Source of the DNA: an uncultured Pseudomonadales bacterium
Lineage (GTDB): Bacteria; Pseudomonadota; Gammaproteobacteria; Pseudomonadales; Porticoccaceae
NCBI GenBank assembly: GCA_943788875.1
Contig: CALSSA010000004.1
Span: 124,001 to 188,000, forward strand
Length of the DNA stretch: 64,000 nucleotides
Reading direction: 5' to 3'
Position 1 is the stretch's first letter. Each line of letters starts with the position of its first letter. This document shows positions 17,316 through 26,806 of the stretch, one piece after another. The notes under the pieces are model-generated. The model saw only the letters and a program-made list of their open reading frames with translations. It did not search any database and was not told where the DNA came from. The translations under genes were made by a program, and so were the position numbers.

Positions 17316-18713
17316 ATGATCGCAACCGTACAATCTATCGATAGCAATAAAAAGGCGTTCGACGACTATAAAGTAGCAGATATCAGCCTTGCGGATTGGG
17401 GCAAGAAAGAAATCTCTATTGCCGAATCAGAAATGCCTGCGTTAATGGCCCTGCGTGAGAAATACAGCGCCGAGCAACCTCTCGCTGATGCTCGCATTCT
17501 GGGTTGTATCCACATGACCATTCAGACCGCGGTACTGATTGAGACATTGGAAGCTCTGGGTGCCGAAGTTCGCTGGACCTCGTGCAATATTTTCTCCACT
17601 CAGGACCATGCAGCAGCAGCCATTGCCGCCAATGGTACGCCAGTATTTGCCTGGAAAGGCGAGACTGAAGAAGAGTATGAATGGTGCCTTGAACAGCAGG
17701 TATTAAAAGATGGCGTGCCCTGGAATGCCAATATGATTCTCGATGATGGCGGCGACTTAACCGCGTTGCTGCATCAGAAATACCCTCAGGTGCTGGATGC
17801 CGTCCATGGTATTACTGAAGAGACTACCACTGGTGTTCATCGCCTCTATGAAATGCTGGAGTCTGGTGAATTAAAAGTCCCAGCAATCAATGTTAATGAT
17901 TCCGTGACCAAATCCAAGTGCGACAACAAGTACGGCTGTCGCCACAGCCTCAATGATGCGGTTAAGCGTGCCACTGATCACCTGCTGTCAGGTAAAAAAG
18001 CAGTGGTAGTTGGCTACGGTGATGTGGGCAAAGGTTCTGCCCAGTCACTGCGTCAGGAAGGCATGATCGTTAAAGTCACCGAGTGCGATCCAATCTGTGC
18101 CATGCAGGCTTGCCTCGATGGTTTTGAAGTTGTATCAACTTACATCGATGGCGATGCTGCCAATGGTGTAAATGCAGACCTGTTGGCCAATACAGATATG
18201 CTGGTTACCAGCACTGGTAACTATAATGTCTGCGGTGCAGACATTCTTGCTGCCCTTAAGAGCGGCTGTGTAGTGTGCAATATTGGTCACTTCGACAATG
18301 AGATCGACACTGCCTATATGCGCACCACCTGGGAATGGGACGAAATCAAACCTCAGGTACACAAGGTTTATCGCGACCGCGCTAACAATGATCATCTGCT
18401 TTTGCTAGCCGAGGGTCGTCTGGTCAACCTGGGCAATGCCACCGGTCACCCAAGCCGCATTATGGACGGTTCTTTTGCCAATCAGGTACTGGCACAAATC
18501 GAACTCTACAAGCAGCAGTTTGCGGCTCAAGATGCTGGCACCAAGGCTGAGTTATTGCGCGTAGAAGTCTTGCCCAAACATCTTGATGAAGAGGTGGCTC
18601 GCCATATGGTTGGTGGTTTTGGTGGCGTTATTACCAAACTGAGCCAGGCTCAGGCCGACTATATTAATGTACCTGTTGAAGGCCCGTTTAAAGGCGATAG
18701 CTACAAGTATTGA
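17316..18713 (+). CDS. ahcY: Adenosylhomocysteinase
   Basis: A 465-residue NAD-dependent enzyme that hydrolyses S-adenosylhomocysteine to adenosine and homocysteine, removing the by-product of methylation. Seen are [17 protein letters not shown] at the N-terminus, [20 protein letters not shown], the [20 protein letters not shown] region, and the NAD fold motif [14 protein letters not shown] near residue 228. The protein ends [10 protein letters not shown] as expected of the family. The 37-base gap to metK is too short for an S-adenosylhomocysteine riboswitch, which precedes ahcY in some related bacteria; control may come from SahR instead. Confidence 0.97.
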   Translation: MIATVQSIDSNKKAFDDYKVADISLADWGKKEISIAESEMPALMALREKYSAEQPLADARILGCIHMTIQTAVLIETLEALGAEVRWTSCNIFSTQDHAAAAIAANGTPVFAWKGETEEEYEWCLEQQVLKDGVPWNANMILDDGGDLTALLHQKYPQVLDAVHGITEETTTGVHRLYEMLESGELKVPAINVNDSVTKSKCDNKYGCRHSLNDAVKRATDHLLSGKKAVVVGYGDVGKGSAQSLRQEGMIVKVTECDPICAMQACLDGFEVVSTYIDGDAANGVNADLLANTDMLVTSTGNYNVCGADILAALKSGCVVCNIGHFDNEIDTAYMRTTWEWDEIKPQVHKVYRDRANNDHLLLLAEGRLVNLGNATGHPSRIMDGSFANQVLAQIELYKQQFAAQDAGTKAELLRVEVLPKHLDEEVARHMVGGFGGVITKLSQAQADYINVPVEGPFKGDSYKY

Positions 18714-18837
18714 TTAATAGAAAAGTATCAATGCCCATTCATTCTGGGCTCAGTGAAGAGAAGTTGGGGAGGCTGAACTCCATGGAAATTCTTCGCTGCG
18801 CTCGGGGTGACTCAGACCAAAACAGGAAGGCAGTTTC

Positions 18838-19686
18838 ATGAAGAACAACCCACATATCAGTTTCGAATTCTTTGCCGCAAAGACCCCAGAGGGTCGCGAG
18901 AAACTGAAAACCACCTGCAGAGAACTTGATAAATTCAGTCCTGAATTTTACTCAGTGACCTACGGTGCTGGTGGCTCCACCAGAGATACGACCAAAGATA
19001 TCGTTTTGGATATTCAAACTAATGGCTACGCAGCCGCGCCCCATCTATCTGTGGGAGGCGACAGTCAGGCTGATGTTATTGAACTGGTGAAATCCTACAA
19101 AGATGCGGGTATCAATAAGCTAGTTGCGCTGCGCGGTGATCTGCCATCTGGTATTGGCGGCACCAAACAGCTGGTTCATGCTAATGAGTTGGTCGCACTA
19201 ATCCGTGAACACACCGGCGATTATTTTGAAATTAATGTTGCGGCATACCCGGAGATTCACCCAGAGGCTGAAAGTTACAGCAAAGATGTTTTTTGGCTTG
19301 GCGAAAAATTTAAGGCTGGGGCCGATCGAGCAATCACACAATACTTTTATAACCCAGATGCCTATTTTCGTTTTCTAGATGACTGTGCTGGAGCTGACAT
19401 TGATAAACCCATAGTGCCTGGCATTATGCCGCTGACCAACTATCATAATCTAGTACGCTTCTCGGATAACTGTGGCGCCGATATCCCTCGCTGGTTGCGC
19501 TGGCAATTAAAAGGGCGCAGCGACAATAACGATGATCTAATCAAATATGGAATTGATGTGGTCAGTAAATTATGCGAAGACCTGTTGGCTGGTGGCGCAC
19601 CGGGATTACATTTTTATACTATGAATCAATGGCAGATTTCTGATACCTTGTGCCGCAATCTGGGCCTTCCTATCAAGGCTCTTTAA
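18838..19686 (+). CDS. metF: Methylenetetrahydrofolate reductase
   Basis: A 282-residue flavoprotein that reduces 5,10-methylene- to 5-methyl-tetrahydrofolate, feeding methionine synthesis. The MetF pattern is complete: ISFEFFAAKTPEG at the start, FYSVTYGAGGSTRD, LVALRGDLPSG, the YPEIHPEA segment, ITQYFYNPDAYFRFLDD, PGIMPLTNYHNLVRF and APGLHFYTMN near the end. It follows ahcY by 124 bases and precedes rsmE by 14. It completes the local methyl cycle with metK and ahcY. Confidence 0.96.
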   Translation: MKNNPHISFEFFAAKTPEGREKLKTTCRELDKFSPEFYSVTYGAGGSTRDTTKDIVLDIQTNGYAAAPHLSVGGDSQADVIELVKSYKDAGINKLVALRGDLPSGIGGTKQLVHANELVALIREHTGDYFEINVAAYPEIHPEAESYSKDVFWLGEKFKAGADRAITQYFYNPDAYFRFLDDCAGADIDKPIVPGIMPLTNYHNLVRFSDNCGADIPRWLRWQLKGRSDNNDDLIKYGIDVVSKLCEDLLAGGAPGLHFYTMNQWQISDTLCRNLGLPIKAL

Positions 19687-19700
19687 ACTAAGAGCGAACC

Positions 19701-20432
19701 ATGCGCATACCGCGAGTCTTCACCACAGAGCAGTTAGATGTCGGCAGCCTTATCGATCTTGATAAAGGTGCAGCGCGGCATCTTACCTCTGTGTTGCGGA
19801 TGGCCTCAGGTCAGGAATTAATTTTATTTAATGGCCAAGGAGGAGAATTTTCTGCTGAGTTAGTTGAGGCTAAAAAAGACAAAGCCACAGCGAAGATCAC
19901 TGGGTTTACTGAAGCTGATCGAGAGTCTCAATTGCAACTTAATCTAGGTATTGGTATTTCCCGCGGCGAGCGTATGGATTGGATCGTGCAAAAAGCCACG
20001 GAACTTGGTATCAGCCAGATTAGCCCCATCTTTAGTGCGCGCTGCGAGGTAAAGCTAAGCGGCGAGCGACTCGATAAAAGAATTAGGCATTGGCAACAGA
20101 TTGCCATCAGCGCCTGCGAGCAGTCGCAACGCAATACTGTGCCAACCATTAACAGAGCGGTCAGTCTGGAGCACTGGCTAACCAACTGCGACTCAAGTTT
20201 AAAATTAGTACTGCACCATCGCACGGATAAGCGTCTCCACGAAATGGCCAACACAGATAACAGCATAGGTATTTTAGTCGGCCCAGAGGGCGGACTTTCT
20301 GAGTTGGAAATTGAACAGGCGATGGCGCGGGACTTTCAACCGCTGGCTATGGGGCCCAGAGTACTGCGCACAGAAACTGCACCCCTGGCTGCAATCAGTA
20401 TTATTCAGTCAATCTGGGGCGATATGGGTTAG
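19701..20432 (+). CDS. rsmE: 16S rRNA (uracil1498-N3)-methyltransferase
   Basis: A 243-residue SPOUT-class methyltransferase for U1498 of 16S rRNA. The N-terminal PUA-like part has HLTSVLRMASGQELILFNGQGGEF in pieces (HLTSVLRM, LFNGQGGEF); the C-terminal knot has ATELGISQISPIFSARCEVK, EQSQRNTVPTI, GPEGGLSELEIEQA and the closing GPRVLRTETAPLAAIS. Length and motif order are normal. It follows metF by 14 bases and is probably cotranscribed; this tie is by position only. Confidence 0.95.
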   Translation: MRIPRVFTTEQLDVGSLIDLDKGAARHLTSVLRMASGQELILFNGQGGEFSAELVEAKKDKATAKITGFTEADRESQLQLNLGIGISRGERMDWIVQKATELGISQISPIFSARCEVKLSGERLDKRIRHWQQIAISACEQSQRNTVPTINRAVSLEHWLTNCDSSLKLVLHHRTDKRLHEMANTDNSIGILVGPEGGLSELEIEQAMARDFQPLAMGPRVLRTETAPLAAISIIQSIWGDMG

Positions 20433-20451
20433 GCCCATAGCTGACTAATCC

Positions 20452-21291
20452 ATGACCTGCAGTCTTCACAATGGAAAATTCTTTTTTACGCTTTTGTTAA
20501 TATCCAACCAACTGGCTCAGGGGGCGATCTTTGGCGACGGCGATTTAGGCAATGGTATTGAAGATGAACGCACCTCTGCCCCATCTCATCTACTTAACGG
20601 TGTGGGCACTATTTTTTGTGATGGTGGCCTGCGTGGTACTGGTACTCATATTGATATGGGCACGGCGGCAGATAATAAACAGCAGGCCGTGATTGTCACT
20701 GCCGCCCATGTATTATTCGACGCAAATACAGGCGAGCCCTTTATCGACTGCAGCTATAGACCAGAGAATAATCGGCTCAAATCCGTGCCCTTTGCGCAGA
20801 TTTCCAGTCATAGCTACCAGCCTTTAATCAGCGATAAATTACGCCAGTCAGAAACAGATATTGTGTTTGTGGCTCTGCAGCACCGACTCTACCAAAAAGG
20901 TCTTAGGCTTACCCCAGTAGCAACTGACACAGGTCTGCTGTTGCTCGGATATAACGGTGACACTGAGCGCATTGATATCAGCACTGATTGCCAGATATAT
21001 AATTCAAATAATTTTAAAAGTGAGCGCTTACTGCTACATAACTGTGACGCAGATAGTGGTTCTTCTGGAGGACCGCTACTCAAAAAAATAGGGCCAGATC
21101 AGAAATATGGCAATAGTCAGAATCAGGTGGTGGCCATCCATGGAGGCACGCTGTCCAGCATCGGCCATGCTGCCCCGGGAGCAGTTGTGCAGCCGGAGCG
21201 ATGGATTAATCAGGCGCGCAAAATAGACTCGGCTATGCTTCAGCGTCTGCAGGAGTTCCTTGCATATCTGAGTAGGGATTCTGTAGATTAA
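20452..21291 (+). CDS. Secreted trypsin-like serine peptidase
   Basis: A 279-residue protein. Residues about 8-24 (GKFFFTLLLISNQLAQG) act as a signal peptide. The chymotrypsin fold's catalytic triad is visible: His86 in IVTAAHVLF, Asp136 in SETDIVFVAL, and Ser205 in DADSGSSGGPLL (the usual GDSGGP reads GSSGGP). Four of the cysteines could pair. It is likely a periplasmic or exported protease; substrate unknown. The last 59 bases overlap the end of the convergent fabY gene. No clear Shine-Dalgarno precedes the ATG. Confidence 0.85.
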   Translation: MTCSLHNGKFFFTLLLISNQLAQGAIFGDGDLGNGIEDERTSAPSHLLNGVGTIFCDGGLRGTGTHIDMGTAADNKQQAVIVTAAHVLFDANTGEPFIDCSYRPENNRLKSVPFAQISSHSYQPLISDKLRQSETDIVFVALQHRLYQKGLRLTPVATDTGLLLLGYNGDTERIDISTDCQIYNSNNFKSERLLLHNCDADSGSSGGPLLKKIGPDQKYGNSQNQVVAIHGGTLSSIGHAAPGAVVQPERWINQARKIDSAMLQRLQEFLAYLSRDSVD

Positions 21292-23155
21292 ATTCAACCG
21301 AGCGAACAAAGCCTGGGATATCAATGCCCTGCTCAGACAGACTTAATTCGGCCTCATCAATCAACGCCTCACCAAACCGGTAAATCACATCCAGCTCAGC
21401 ATTATCTGCCCGACCGGCATAAGCCTCAGCATTGGCAATGGCCTTCTTCCGTCGAGTCAAATAGTCGGCATAGCCATCGGTATAACGAACAGCCAGCATC
21501 GAATCCACCTGCTCAGGTGACAGCACTACAGCCGTGGCGTTGTTGCCGCCAAAGCCCTTGGAATTAATAAAGGCCACATGCATTTTTCGCTCAGCAGTAT
21601 CCATATCATTGAGTGTAAAGCGTGCGCGCTCCTGATGAACATCTGGTGCGATTGCGGTGATGGTTTTTATGCCGGGAATAAGGTCATATTTAAAAGTACC
21701 CAGTGCAGATACCAGCTGATCGCCACTGGCGGTAGAGAGGGAATGTCCCACATAAGCCTTGGCAGCAGTTACTGGCCAGTCATAAATATCAAATGCATCT
21801 GCGACACGATCAATCAGCTCCGACTCAGTGGTGCGGTTGGCCGGAGTACTTGAACCATGGGCATGGACAAAGCTGTGCTGCTGGACCGTTTCTTTGCCAA
21901 CAATGCTAATCGCTGAGGCCACGGCTTTAGCGAAAGAAATATAGTTACCCACACCAGGTGCGGAAATAGATTTCTTAACCCCATCGGCATTAATAAACAC
22001 CTCTGGCACAGCGCCATGGATATCGGCACCCAGCTCAACGGCTAAAGCATCGTCCATAAGCACTAAATACTGGGTGGCCTCAGACAGCGTAAAGCCACAA
22101 TTTTGCCCAAAGGGACGACTGGCACGACGCCAGTCTGGCGTATCGGAGCCATCCAGTTTACACAGATTCTCGTCGCTGGCCAGGGCGCTCATATTGGCAA
22201 AGCCCTCGGAAATTTCAGGCACCAATGCAGCCTCAGCATTGCCAACAATAGCCACTCGGCGGCGGCCATTGCGAATATCACGGACCGCTGCCTGCAGCAC
22301 ATAAAGGAAGGTTGCGCAGGCGCCAGTAATCGCTTCAGTATGACCAACACTACCCAGCACATAGGCATTGATAAAATCCGCGGGCATAGTGTTTAGGCCC
22401 AGAGGCATCTGTTTGGCTGTGGTGCGGTTGCCTTTTTGACGCCCCTGTAACAGACCGCCAAACCCTTCTTCCGTCATCTGACCCAGGGCGCTAGAGGAAT
22501 AAACCCCCACCTGATCCGGATTCACATTGGCGGCAATAACCTCCCAATCAATACCAGTAGAATGAATGGCGTCACTGCTACCCAGCAGAGCCATTTGCAA
22601 GCTCTTGGGGTGGAAGCGACTGTTGTAATGATTTGCGGGATCGAAACCCCGGGGCAACTGGCCGCCGGCTTTCGAAACCAGTTCATAATGAGACTCGATC
22701 AAATAATCGCTCAGTGCTGAAGCTGTAACCTCTACTCTGCCATCATCTAGATCTCGGACCTGCCAGTCCTGTGGACAGTTACTGGGCAGATCACGCTTGA
22801 TCATGGTGAACACAATTTGTTCGCCTTCTTCATGACTAAAGGTAATCTTTTTATTGCCCGGTACCGCCGCTGGATCGAAGCTTTCTATGCGGCGTACCAA
22901 TGTACCATCCAAAACTTCGGCTCGAAATTCAGTCTCTACCGCCTCTGCGGTCAATACATTGCCCTGTGAGTCGACGTATCCCTGATCCTGCTTTGTCACG
23001 CAGCCCATCAGGCAAGCCAGACCAACCACTGTTTTTGTCTGTTCAACCGCTGGCAGTGATTCAAATACCATTCGGCGGAAGCCCTGGTGAGATGAACTGC
23101 GACCAGCGGCATTGTAACCACCGAAACCAACAATAACGGGCAGGGATTGAGTCAT
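21233..23155 (-). CDS. fabY: Beta-ketoacyl-ACP synthase, FabY type
   Basis: A 640-residue condensing enzyme, about 200 residues longer than FabB/FabF. The extra N-terminal part (about 1-190) is typical of FabY, which in Pseudomonas starts fatty-acid synthesis by condensing acetyl-CoA with malonyl-ACP. Catalytic residues are visible: Cys280 in TGACATF, His433 in VHAHGSSTPA, Lys466 and His471 in AAKAYVGHSLSTASG. Cytoplasmic. It is divergent from a GlxA-type AraC regulator, with a 124-bp gap that holds a tandem site. Its 3' end overlaps the protease gene. Confidence 0.88.
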   Translation of the reverse strand: MTQSLPVIVGFGGYNAAGRSSSHQGFRRMVFESLPAVEQTKTVVGLACLMGCVTKQDQGYVDSQGNVLTAEAVETEFRAEVLDGTLVRRIESFDPAAVPGNKKITFSHEEGEQIVFTMIKRDLPSNCPQDWQVRDLDDGRVEVTASALSDYLIESHYELVSKAGGQLPRGFDPANHYNSRFHPKSLQMALLGSSDAIHSTGIDWEVIAANVNPDQVGVYSSSALGQMTEEGFGGLLQGRQKGNRTTAKQMPLGLNTMPADFINAYVLGSVGHTEAITGACATFLYVLQAAVRDIRNGRRRVAIVGNAEAALVPEISEGFANMSALASDENLCKLDGSDTPDWRRASRPFGQNCGFTLSEATQYLVLMDDALAVELGADIHGAVPEVFINADGVKKSISAPGVGNYISFAKAVASAISIVGKETVQQHSFVHAHGSSTPANRTTESELIDRVADAFDIYDWPVTAAKAYVGHSLSTASGDQLVSALGTFKYDLIPGIKTITAIAPDVHQERARFTLNDMDTAERKMHVAFINSKGFGGNNATAVVLSPEQVDSMLAVRYTDGYADYLTRRKKAIANAEAYAGRADNAELDVIYRFGEALIDEAELSLSEQGIDIPGFVRSVEFNLQNPYSDMQGTPADAEA

Positions 23156-23228
23156 ACAGAACCTTTTTAGGATTAACTAATGTTAAGACTAAAGTTTAGG
23201 CCTTAAACAGATTGTTTTATTTAATTTT

Positions 23229-23260
23229 ATGGCCATTTAAGTCAATTATATAGCCATTAT
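23229..23260. promoter_or_regulatory. Two direct repeats spaced 21 bp, candidate AraC-type site
   Basis: ATGGCCATT (23229-23237) and ATAGCCATT (23250-23258) differ at one base and start exactly 21 bp apart, two helical turns. Tandem half-sites with this spacing are usual for AraC-family regulators. They lie between fabY and the divergent AraC gene, so either gene could be the target. Confidence 0.4.
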
Positions 23261-23279
23261 GTGCTATATTTTCGGGATT

Positions 23280-24266
23280 ATGGCGTTTCACCTTACCCTT
23301 TTACTCTGTGACAATATGCTCGTGACTGGCACTAGCCTGGCCGCAGAGCTGTTTAATTTTGCCGAGTCCATGGCGCATGCCACAAAACATCCTGCGGCAC
23401 GGGATGTCATTATCCAGCGCGTCACCCCGGATGGGCGGCCAGTACAAACCTCTACAGGGTTTGAATTACATGCAACACATAGCCTTGATGACGAGTTCAG
23501 CAGCGACCTGATTCATATTCCTGCGTTGTGGCGCAACCCCCGGCCTGCGGTTGCTAAATACCATGACTATATCCCCTGGCTACAGGAGCAGCATCAAAAA
23601 AATATAAGTATGACCGCTGTGGGCACCGGAGTTTGTTTTCTCGCCGAGGCCGGCCTTCTCGATGGCAAACCGGCCACCACCCACTGGCATTATTTTGATC
23701 AATTGCAAGAAGCCTATCCACAGGTGCAACTTGAACGACAGCACTTCACCACCCAGGCTGGCAACCTGTTCTGTGCCGCCAGCGTCAATGCCATGGCAGA
23801 GTTGATCGTCTATCAGGTAGAACGAATTTTTGGCCGAGTCATAGCAAGGCAAGCCCAGCGCAATTTCTTCCATGAGATTCGTAATATTTCGGAGCCTATT
23901 GGAATGACTGGCGAGCAGCACAACAAACATGGGGATGAAACTATTGCTCAGGCACAAATCTGGATTCAGGATAATTTAAGCAAGCCGCTGCTGATAGCTG
24001 ATATTGCCAGTCAATTTGGGATGACACAGCGCACCTTTCACAGGCGTTTTTCACAGGCGGTAGGCACCAAACCCAGCGATTATTTAACCGAGGTGCGCAT
24101 GACTTTCGCCTGCGACCTGCTAAAAAATACTGATCTATCGATTTTAGACATTGCCAGCTACAGTGGCTATCAGGAAGCCAGCTGGTTTTCATCGCGCTTT
24201 AAACAATGGTCCGGCAATACACCCAAAGCCTATAGGAATACGGTGCGTGCCAAGCTGTTCAGCTGA
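23280..24266 (+). CDS. GlxA-type AraC-family transcriptional regulator
   Basis: A 328-residue protein from ATG 23280; an ATG at 23259 is also possible. Residues about 5-190 resemble the DJ-1/PfpI amidase-like sensor fold of GlxA regulators, with the elbow region TAVGTGVCFLAEAGLLDGKPATTHW. Residues about 220-320 hold two AraC helix-turn-helix units: IQDNLSKPLLIADIASQFGM..RTFHRRFSQAVG and LLKNTDLSILDIASYSGYQE..WFSSRFKQW, then GNTPKAYR. The sensor's signal is unknown. It is divergent from fabY, so control of that gene is plausible. Confidence 0.85.
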   Translation: MAFHLTLLLCDNMLVTGTSLAAELFNFAESMAHATKHPAARDVIIQRVTPDGRPVQTSTGFELHATHSLDDEFSSDLIHIPALWRNPRPAVAKYHDYIPWLQEQHQKNISMTAVGTGVCFLAEAGLLDGKPATTHWHYFDQLQEAYPQVQLERQHFTTQAGNLFCAASVNAMAELIVYQVERIFGRVIARQAQRNFFHEIRNISEPIGMTGEQHNKHGDETIAQAQIWIQDNLSKPLLIADIASQFGMTQRTFHRRFSQAVGTKPSDYLTEVRMTFACDLLKNTDLSILDIASYSGYQEASWFSSRFKQWSGNTPKAYRNTVRAKLFS

Positions 24267-24273
24267 ATAAGGC

Positions 24274-24302
24274 GAAAAAGAAAAGGGCCGCGACCGCAGC
24301 CC
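24274..24302 (-). terminator. Rho-independent terminator after serA
   Basis: On the minus strand a GGGCTGC/GCGGCCC stem with one mismatch and a short loop is followed by TTTTCTTTTT. It lies between the convergent GlxA-type gene and serA. Confidence 0.6.
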
Positions 24303-24308
24303 TACGAT

Positions 24309-25478
24309 CTAGATAATACGAACCCGGACTACGCCTTCAACAGCAGCAATCGCCTCAGCAATACTCTGGCCCAGCTCTCCTTCAACATCAATAATGTTAT
24401 AAGCAATATCACCGCGGCTTTTGTTGACCATATCCACAACATTGAGCTCAGCATCGGCCAGAACCGACAACACACTGCCCAATACTTTTGGCACATTATT
24501 GTTAGTGAAGGTAATGCGGGCACCACCGTTGCGTGCCATTTTAGTCGGCGGGTAGTTGACTGAGTTACGGATGTTACCATTCTCAAGATAATCCATAAGC
24601 TGGTCGGCAGCCATTACCGCACAGTTCTCTTCCGCCTCTTCAGTGCTGGCACCAATGTGCGGCATCAGCAATACATCTTTACGACCCAGCAGAGCCGGTG
24701 CGGGGAAGTCACTGATATAACCAGCGATGGTACCCTTATCCAAAGCAGCTACCATATCTTCAGTGCTGACAATTTCTTCGCGGGCAAAGTTTAGGATCTT
24801 GGCACTGCTTTTCATCAGCGCCAATGTGTCTTTATTGATCAAATGTTTGGTCGCTGGAATCGCTGGAACATGCAGCGTGATAAAGTCGGCGTTGGCTAGC
24901 AGTGATTCTATGCTGTCCATGCGCTGTACTCGGCTGGACAGTTGCCACGCCGCTTCAACGGAGATAGCTGGATCATAGCCAATAACATTCATGCCCAGAT
25001 CCAATGCCAGGTTGGCGATAATGGAACCAATGGCACCAAGGCCTACTACACCGAGGGTTTTGCCTGTGATTTCTGAACCGGCAAAGCGCTTCTTCTCTTT
25101 TTCCAATAGCTTGCCCATTTCACCAGAGTCATCCATGTGACCCAGTTCCTGAACATAATTCATGCCGCCATAAATGTCGCGAGAGCCCAACAGCAGGCCA
25201 GCAACAATCAGCTCTTTCACCGCATTGGCATTGGCGCCCGGCGTGTTAAATACCACAATGCCCTGCTCTGTGTAGGCTTCTGTGGGAATATTATTAGTGC
25301 CGGCGCCGGCGCGAGCCACTGCCACCAGACTGGCTGGCACTTCTTCGGTGTGCAATTTCTGGCTGCGCAAAATAAAGCCTTCAGGGGTATCAGACTCGCT
25401 GGAAACAGTATATTTGTTTTCAGCAAAACGGCTTAACCCTTTGGAAGAAATGGCATTGTAGGTACGAATTTTAAACAT
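24309..25478 (-). CDS. serA: D-3-phosphoglycerate dehydrogenase
   Basis: A 389-residue enzyme for the first step of serine synthesis, oxidising 3-phosphoglycerate with NAD. The NAD fold is marked by GKTLGVVGLGAIGSIIANLA (about 139-158); the substrate and catalytic segments are VARAGAGTNNIP, NFAREEIV and the LMPHIGASTEEAEEN histidine loop. Residues about 320-389 form an ACT domain (NVPKVLGSVLSVLADAELNVVDMVNKS in parts) that may give serine feedback. It is transcribed after serC with a 40-base gap, so the two form a serine operon. Confidence 0.94.
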   Translation of the reverse strand: MFKIRTYNAISSKGLSRFAENKYTVSSESDTPEGFILRSQKLHTEEVPASLVAVARAGAGTNNIPTEAYTEQGIVVFNTPGANANAVKELIVAGLLLGSRDIYGGMNYVQELGHMDDSGEMGKLLEKEKKRFAGSEITGKTLGVVGLGAIGSIIANLALDLGMNVIGYDPAISVEAAWQLSSRVQRMDSIESLLANADFITLHVPAIPATKHLINKDTLALMKSSAKILNFAREEIVSTEDMVAALDKGTIAGYISDFPAPALLGRKDVLLMPHIGASTEEAEENCAVMAADQLMDYLENGNIRNSVNYPPTKMARNGGARITFTNNNVPKVLGSVLSVLADAELNVVDMVNKSRGDIAYNIIDVEGELGQSIAEAIAAVEGVVRVRII

Positions 25479-25518
25479 CTTTTCTCTCAGTATCAGGTAT
25501 CAAAAAGTATCTAATAAA

Positions 25519-26634
25519 TTATTGGCTGACTGTCTCGTAGGCCCAGTCGAGCCATGGCAACAATGCCTTAACATCAGCTTCTTCAACAGTGGCTCCGCAC
25601 CAGATGCGCAGACCAGCAGGGGCATCTCGGTAAGCGCCTATATCGTAGGCGACATCTTCAGCACCCAGTAGCTTAACAATTTGTTTGACCTGCTCAGCTT
25701 CAAGATCAAGGGTCAAGCAGACACTAGTATTTGAAGTTTCATCTTCTTCCTGGGCCAAAAAGTGGGCCCAGTTGCGACTTGCAACAAATCCCTTTAGGAC
25801 ATCCAGATTAGCTTCTGATTTGGCAATAGCTGCGGGCAGCCCACCAATGGAACGAACCCAATCCAGCGCATCCAGATAGTCGGCGACACAGAGCATAGAT
25901 GGTGTATTGATGGTTTCACCGCGGAAAATACCTTCAATCAGCTTGCCGCCTTTGGTTAAGCGGAAAATCTTTGGCATAGGCCAGGCTGGAGTGTAGCTCT
26001 CCAGACGCTCCACTGCGCGGGGGCTAAGGATAAGCATACCGTGGGCACCTTCACCACCCAGCACTTTTTGCCAGCTATAGGTGATTACATCGAGTTTTTC
26101 CCATGGCATATCCATGGCAAATACTGCCGAGGTAGCATCACAAATCGTCAGGCCTGTACGGTCGTCACTAATCCAGTCAGCATTCGGGACTTTGACACCA
26201 GCTGTAGTACCATTCCAAGTGAAGACGCAGTCGTGGTCAGGATTAGCCTGACTCATATCTGGCAACAATCCATACTCGGCGGTGTAAGTATTGAGGTCAT
26301 TCAGCTTCAGCTGTTTTGTCGCGTCAGTAAGCCAACCTAATCCAAAGGATTCCCAAGCAAAAACATCCACAGGTCGAGCACCCAGCACGGACCACATAAT
26401 CATCTCTACTGCACCGGTATCCGATGCTGGTACAACGCCAACGCGGTAGCCTTCCGGCAGGCCCAAAATCTCTGCAGTATCAGTACAGGCGCGGCCCAGA
26501 GCTGTTTTTCCAACGGCAGAACGATGTGAGCGGCCAAGGGTGGAAGTATCCAGGTTGGCAACATCGTATCCGGGACGTTTGGAGCAGGGCCCAGATGAAA
26601 AATTAGGGTTGTTGGGTTTGATTGTTGGCTTCAT
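25519..26634 (-). CDS. serC: Phosphoserine aminotransferase, TIGR01365 type
   Basis: A 371-residue PLP enzyme that converts 3-phosphohydroxypyruvate to phosphoserine. It opens [18 protein letters not shown] and has the subtype's [12 protein letters not shown] segment, the phosphate-pocket [13 protein letters not shown], the [13 protein letters not shown] loop, and the PLP lysine Lys190 in [15 protein letters not shown]. This build is the form common in alphaproteobacteria and archaea rather than the E. coli SerC type, which may reflect an old transfer. It is the first gene of serC-serA. Confidence 0.9.
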   Translation of the reverse strand: MKPTIKPNNPNFSSGPCSKRPGYDVANLDTSTLGRSHRSAVGKTALGRACTDTAEILGLPEGYRVGVVPASDTGAVEMIMWSVLGARPVDVFAWESFGLGWLTDATKQLKLNDLNTYTAEYGLLPDMSQANPDHDCVFTWNGTTAGVKVPNADWISDDRTGLTICDATSAVFAMDMPWEKLDVITYSWQKVLGGEGAHGMLILSPRAVERLESYTPAWPMPKIFRLTKGGKLIEGIFRGETINTPSMLCVADYLDALDWVRSIGGLPAAIAKSEANLDVLKGFVASRNWAHFLAQEEDETSNTSVCLTLDLEAEQVKQIVKLLGAEDVAYDIGAYRDAPAGLRIWCGATVEEADVKALLPWLDWAYETVSQ

Positions 26635-26754
26635 GATGACACTCGGCTGAATGGGTCAAAAAAAGGGGCTACATAGTACCCATAGGTCGCTTATAGATAA
26701 AGCGTTTTCCCAATATAGTCGCTATGTAAGGGCTGCTATTAAAATGCGCTAGGC

Positions 26755-26786
26755 AAAAAAATACGCTGTGCAGACAGCGTATTTTA
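26755..26786 (-). terminator. Rho-independent terminator after dsbA
   Basis: ATACGCTGT and ACAGCGTAT form a nine-pair stem around a four-base loop; read on the minus strand it ends in a T-run of seven. It lies just after the dsbA stop at 26807. Confidence 0.92.
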
Positions 26787-26806
26787 AAACTGCCTAAAAC
26801 TGAAAA

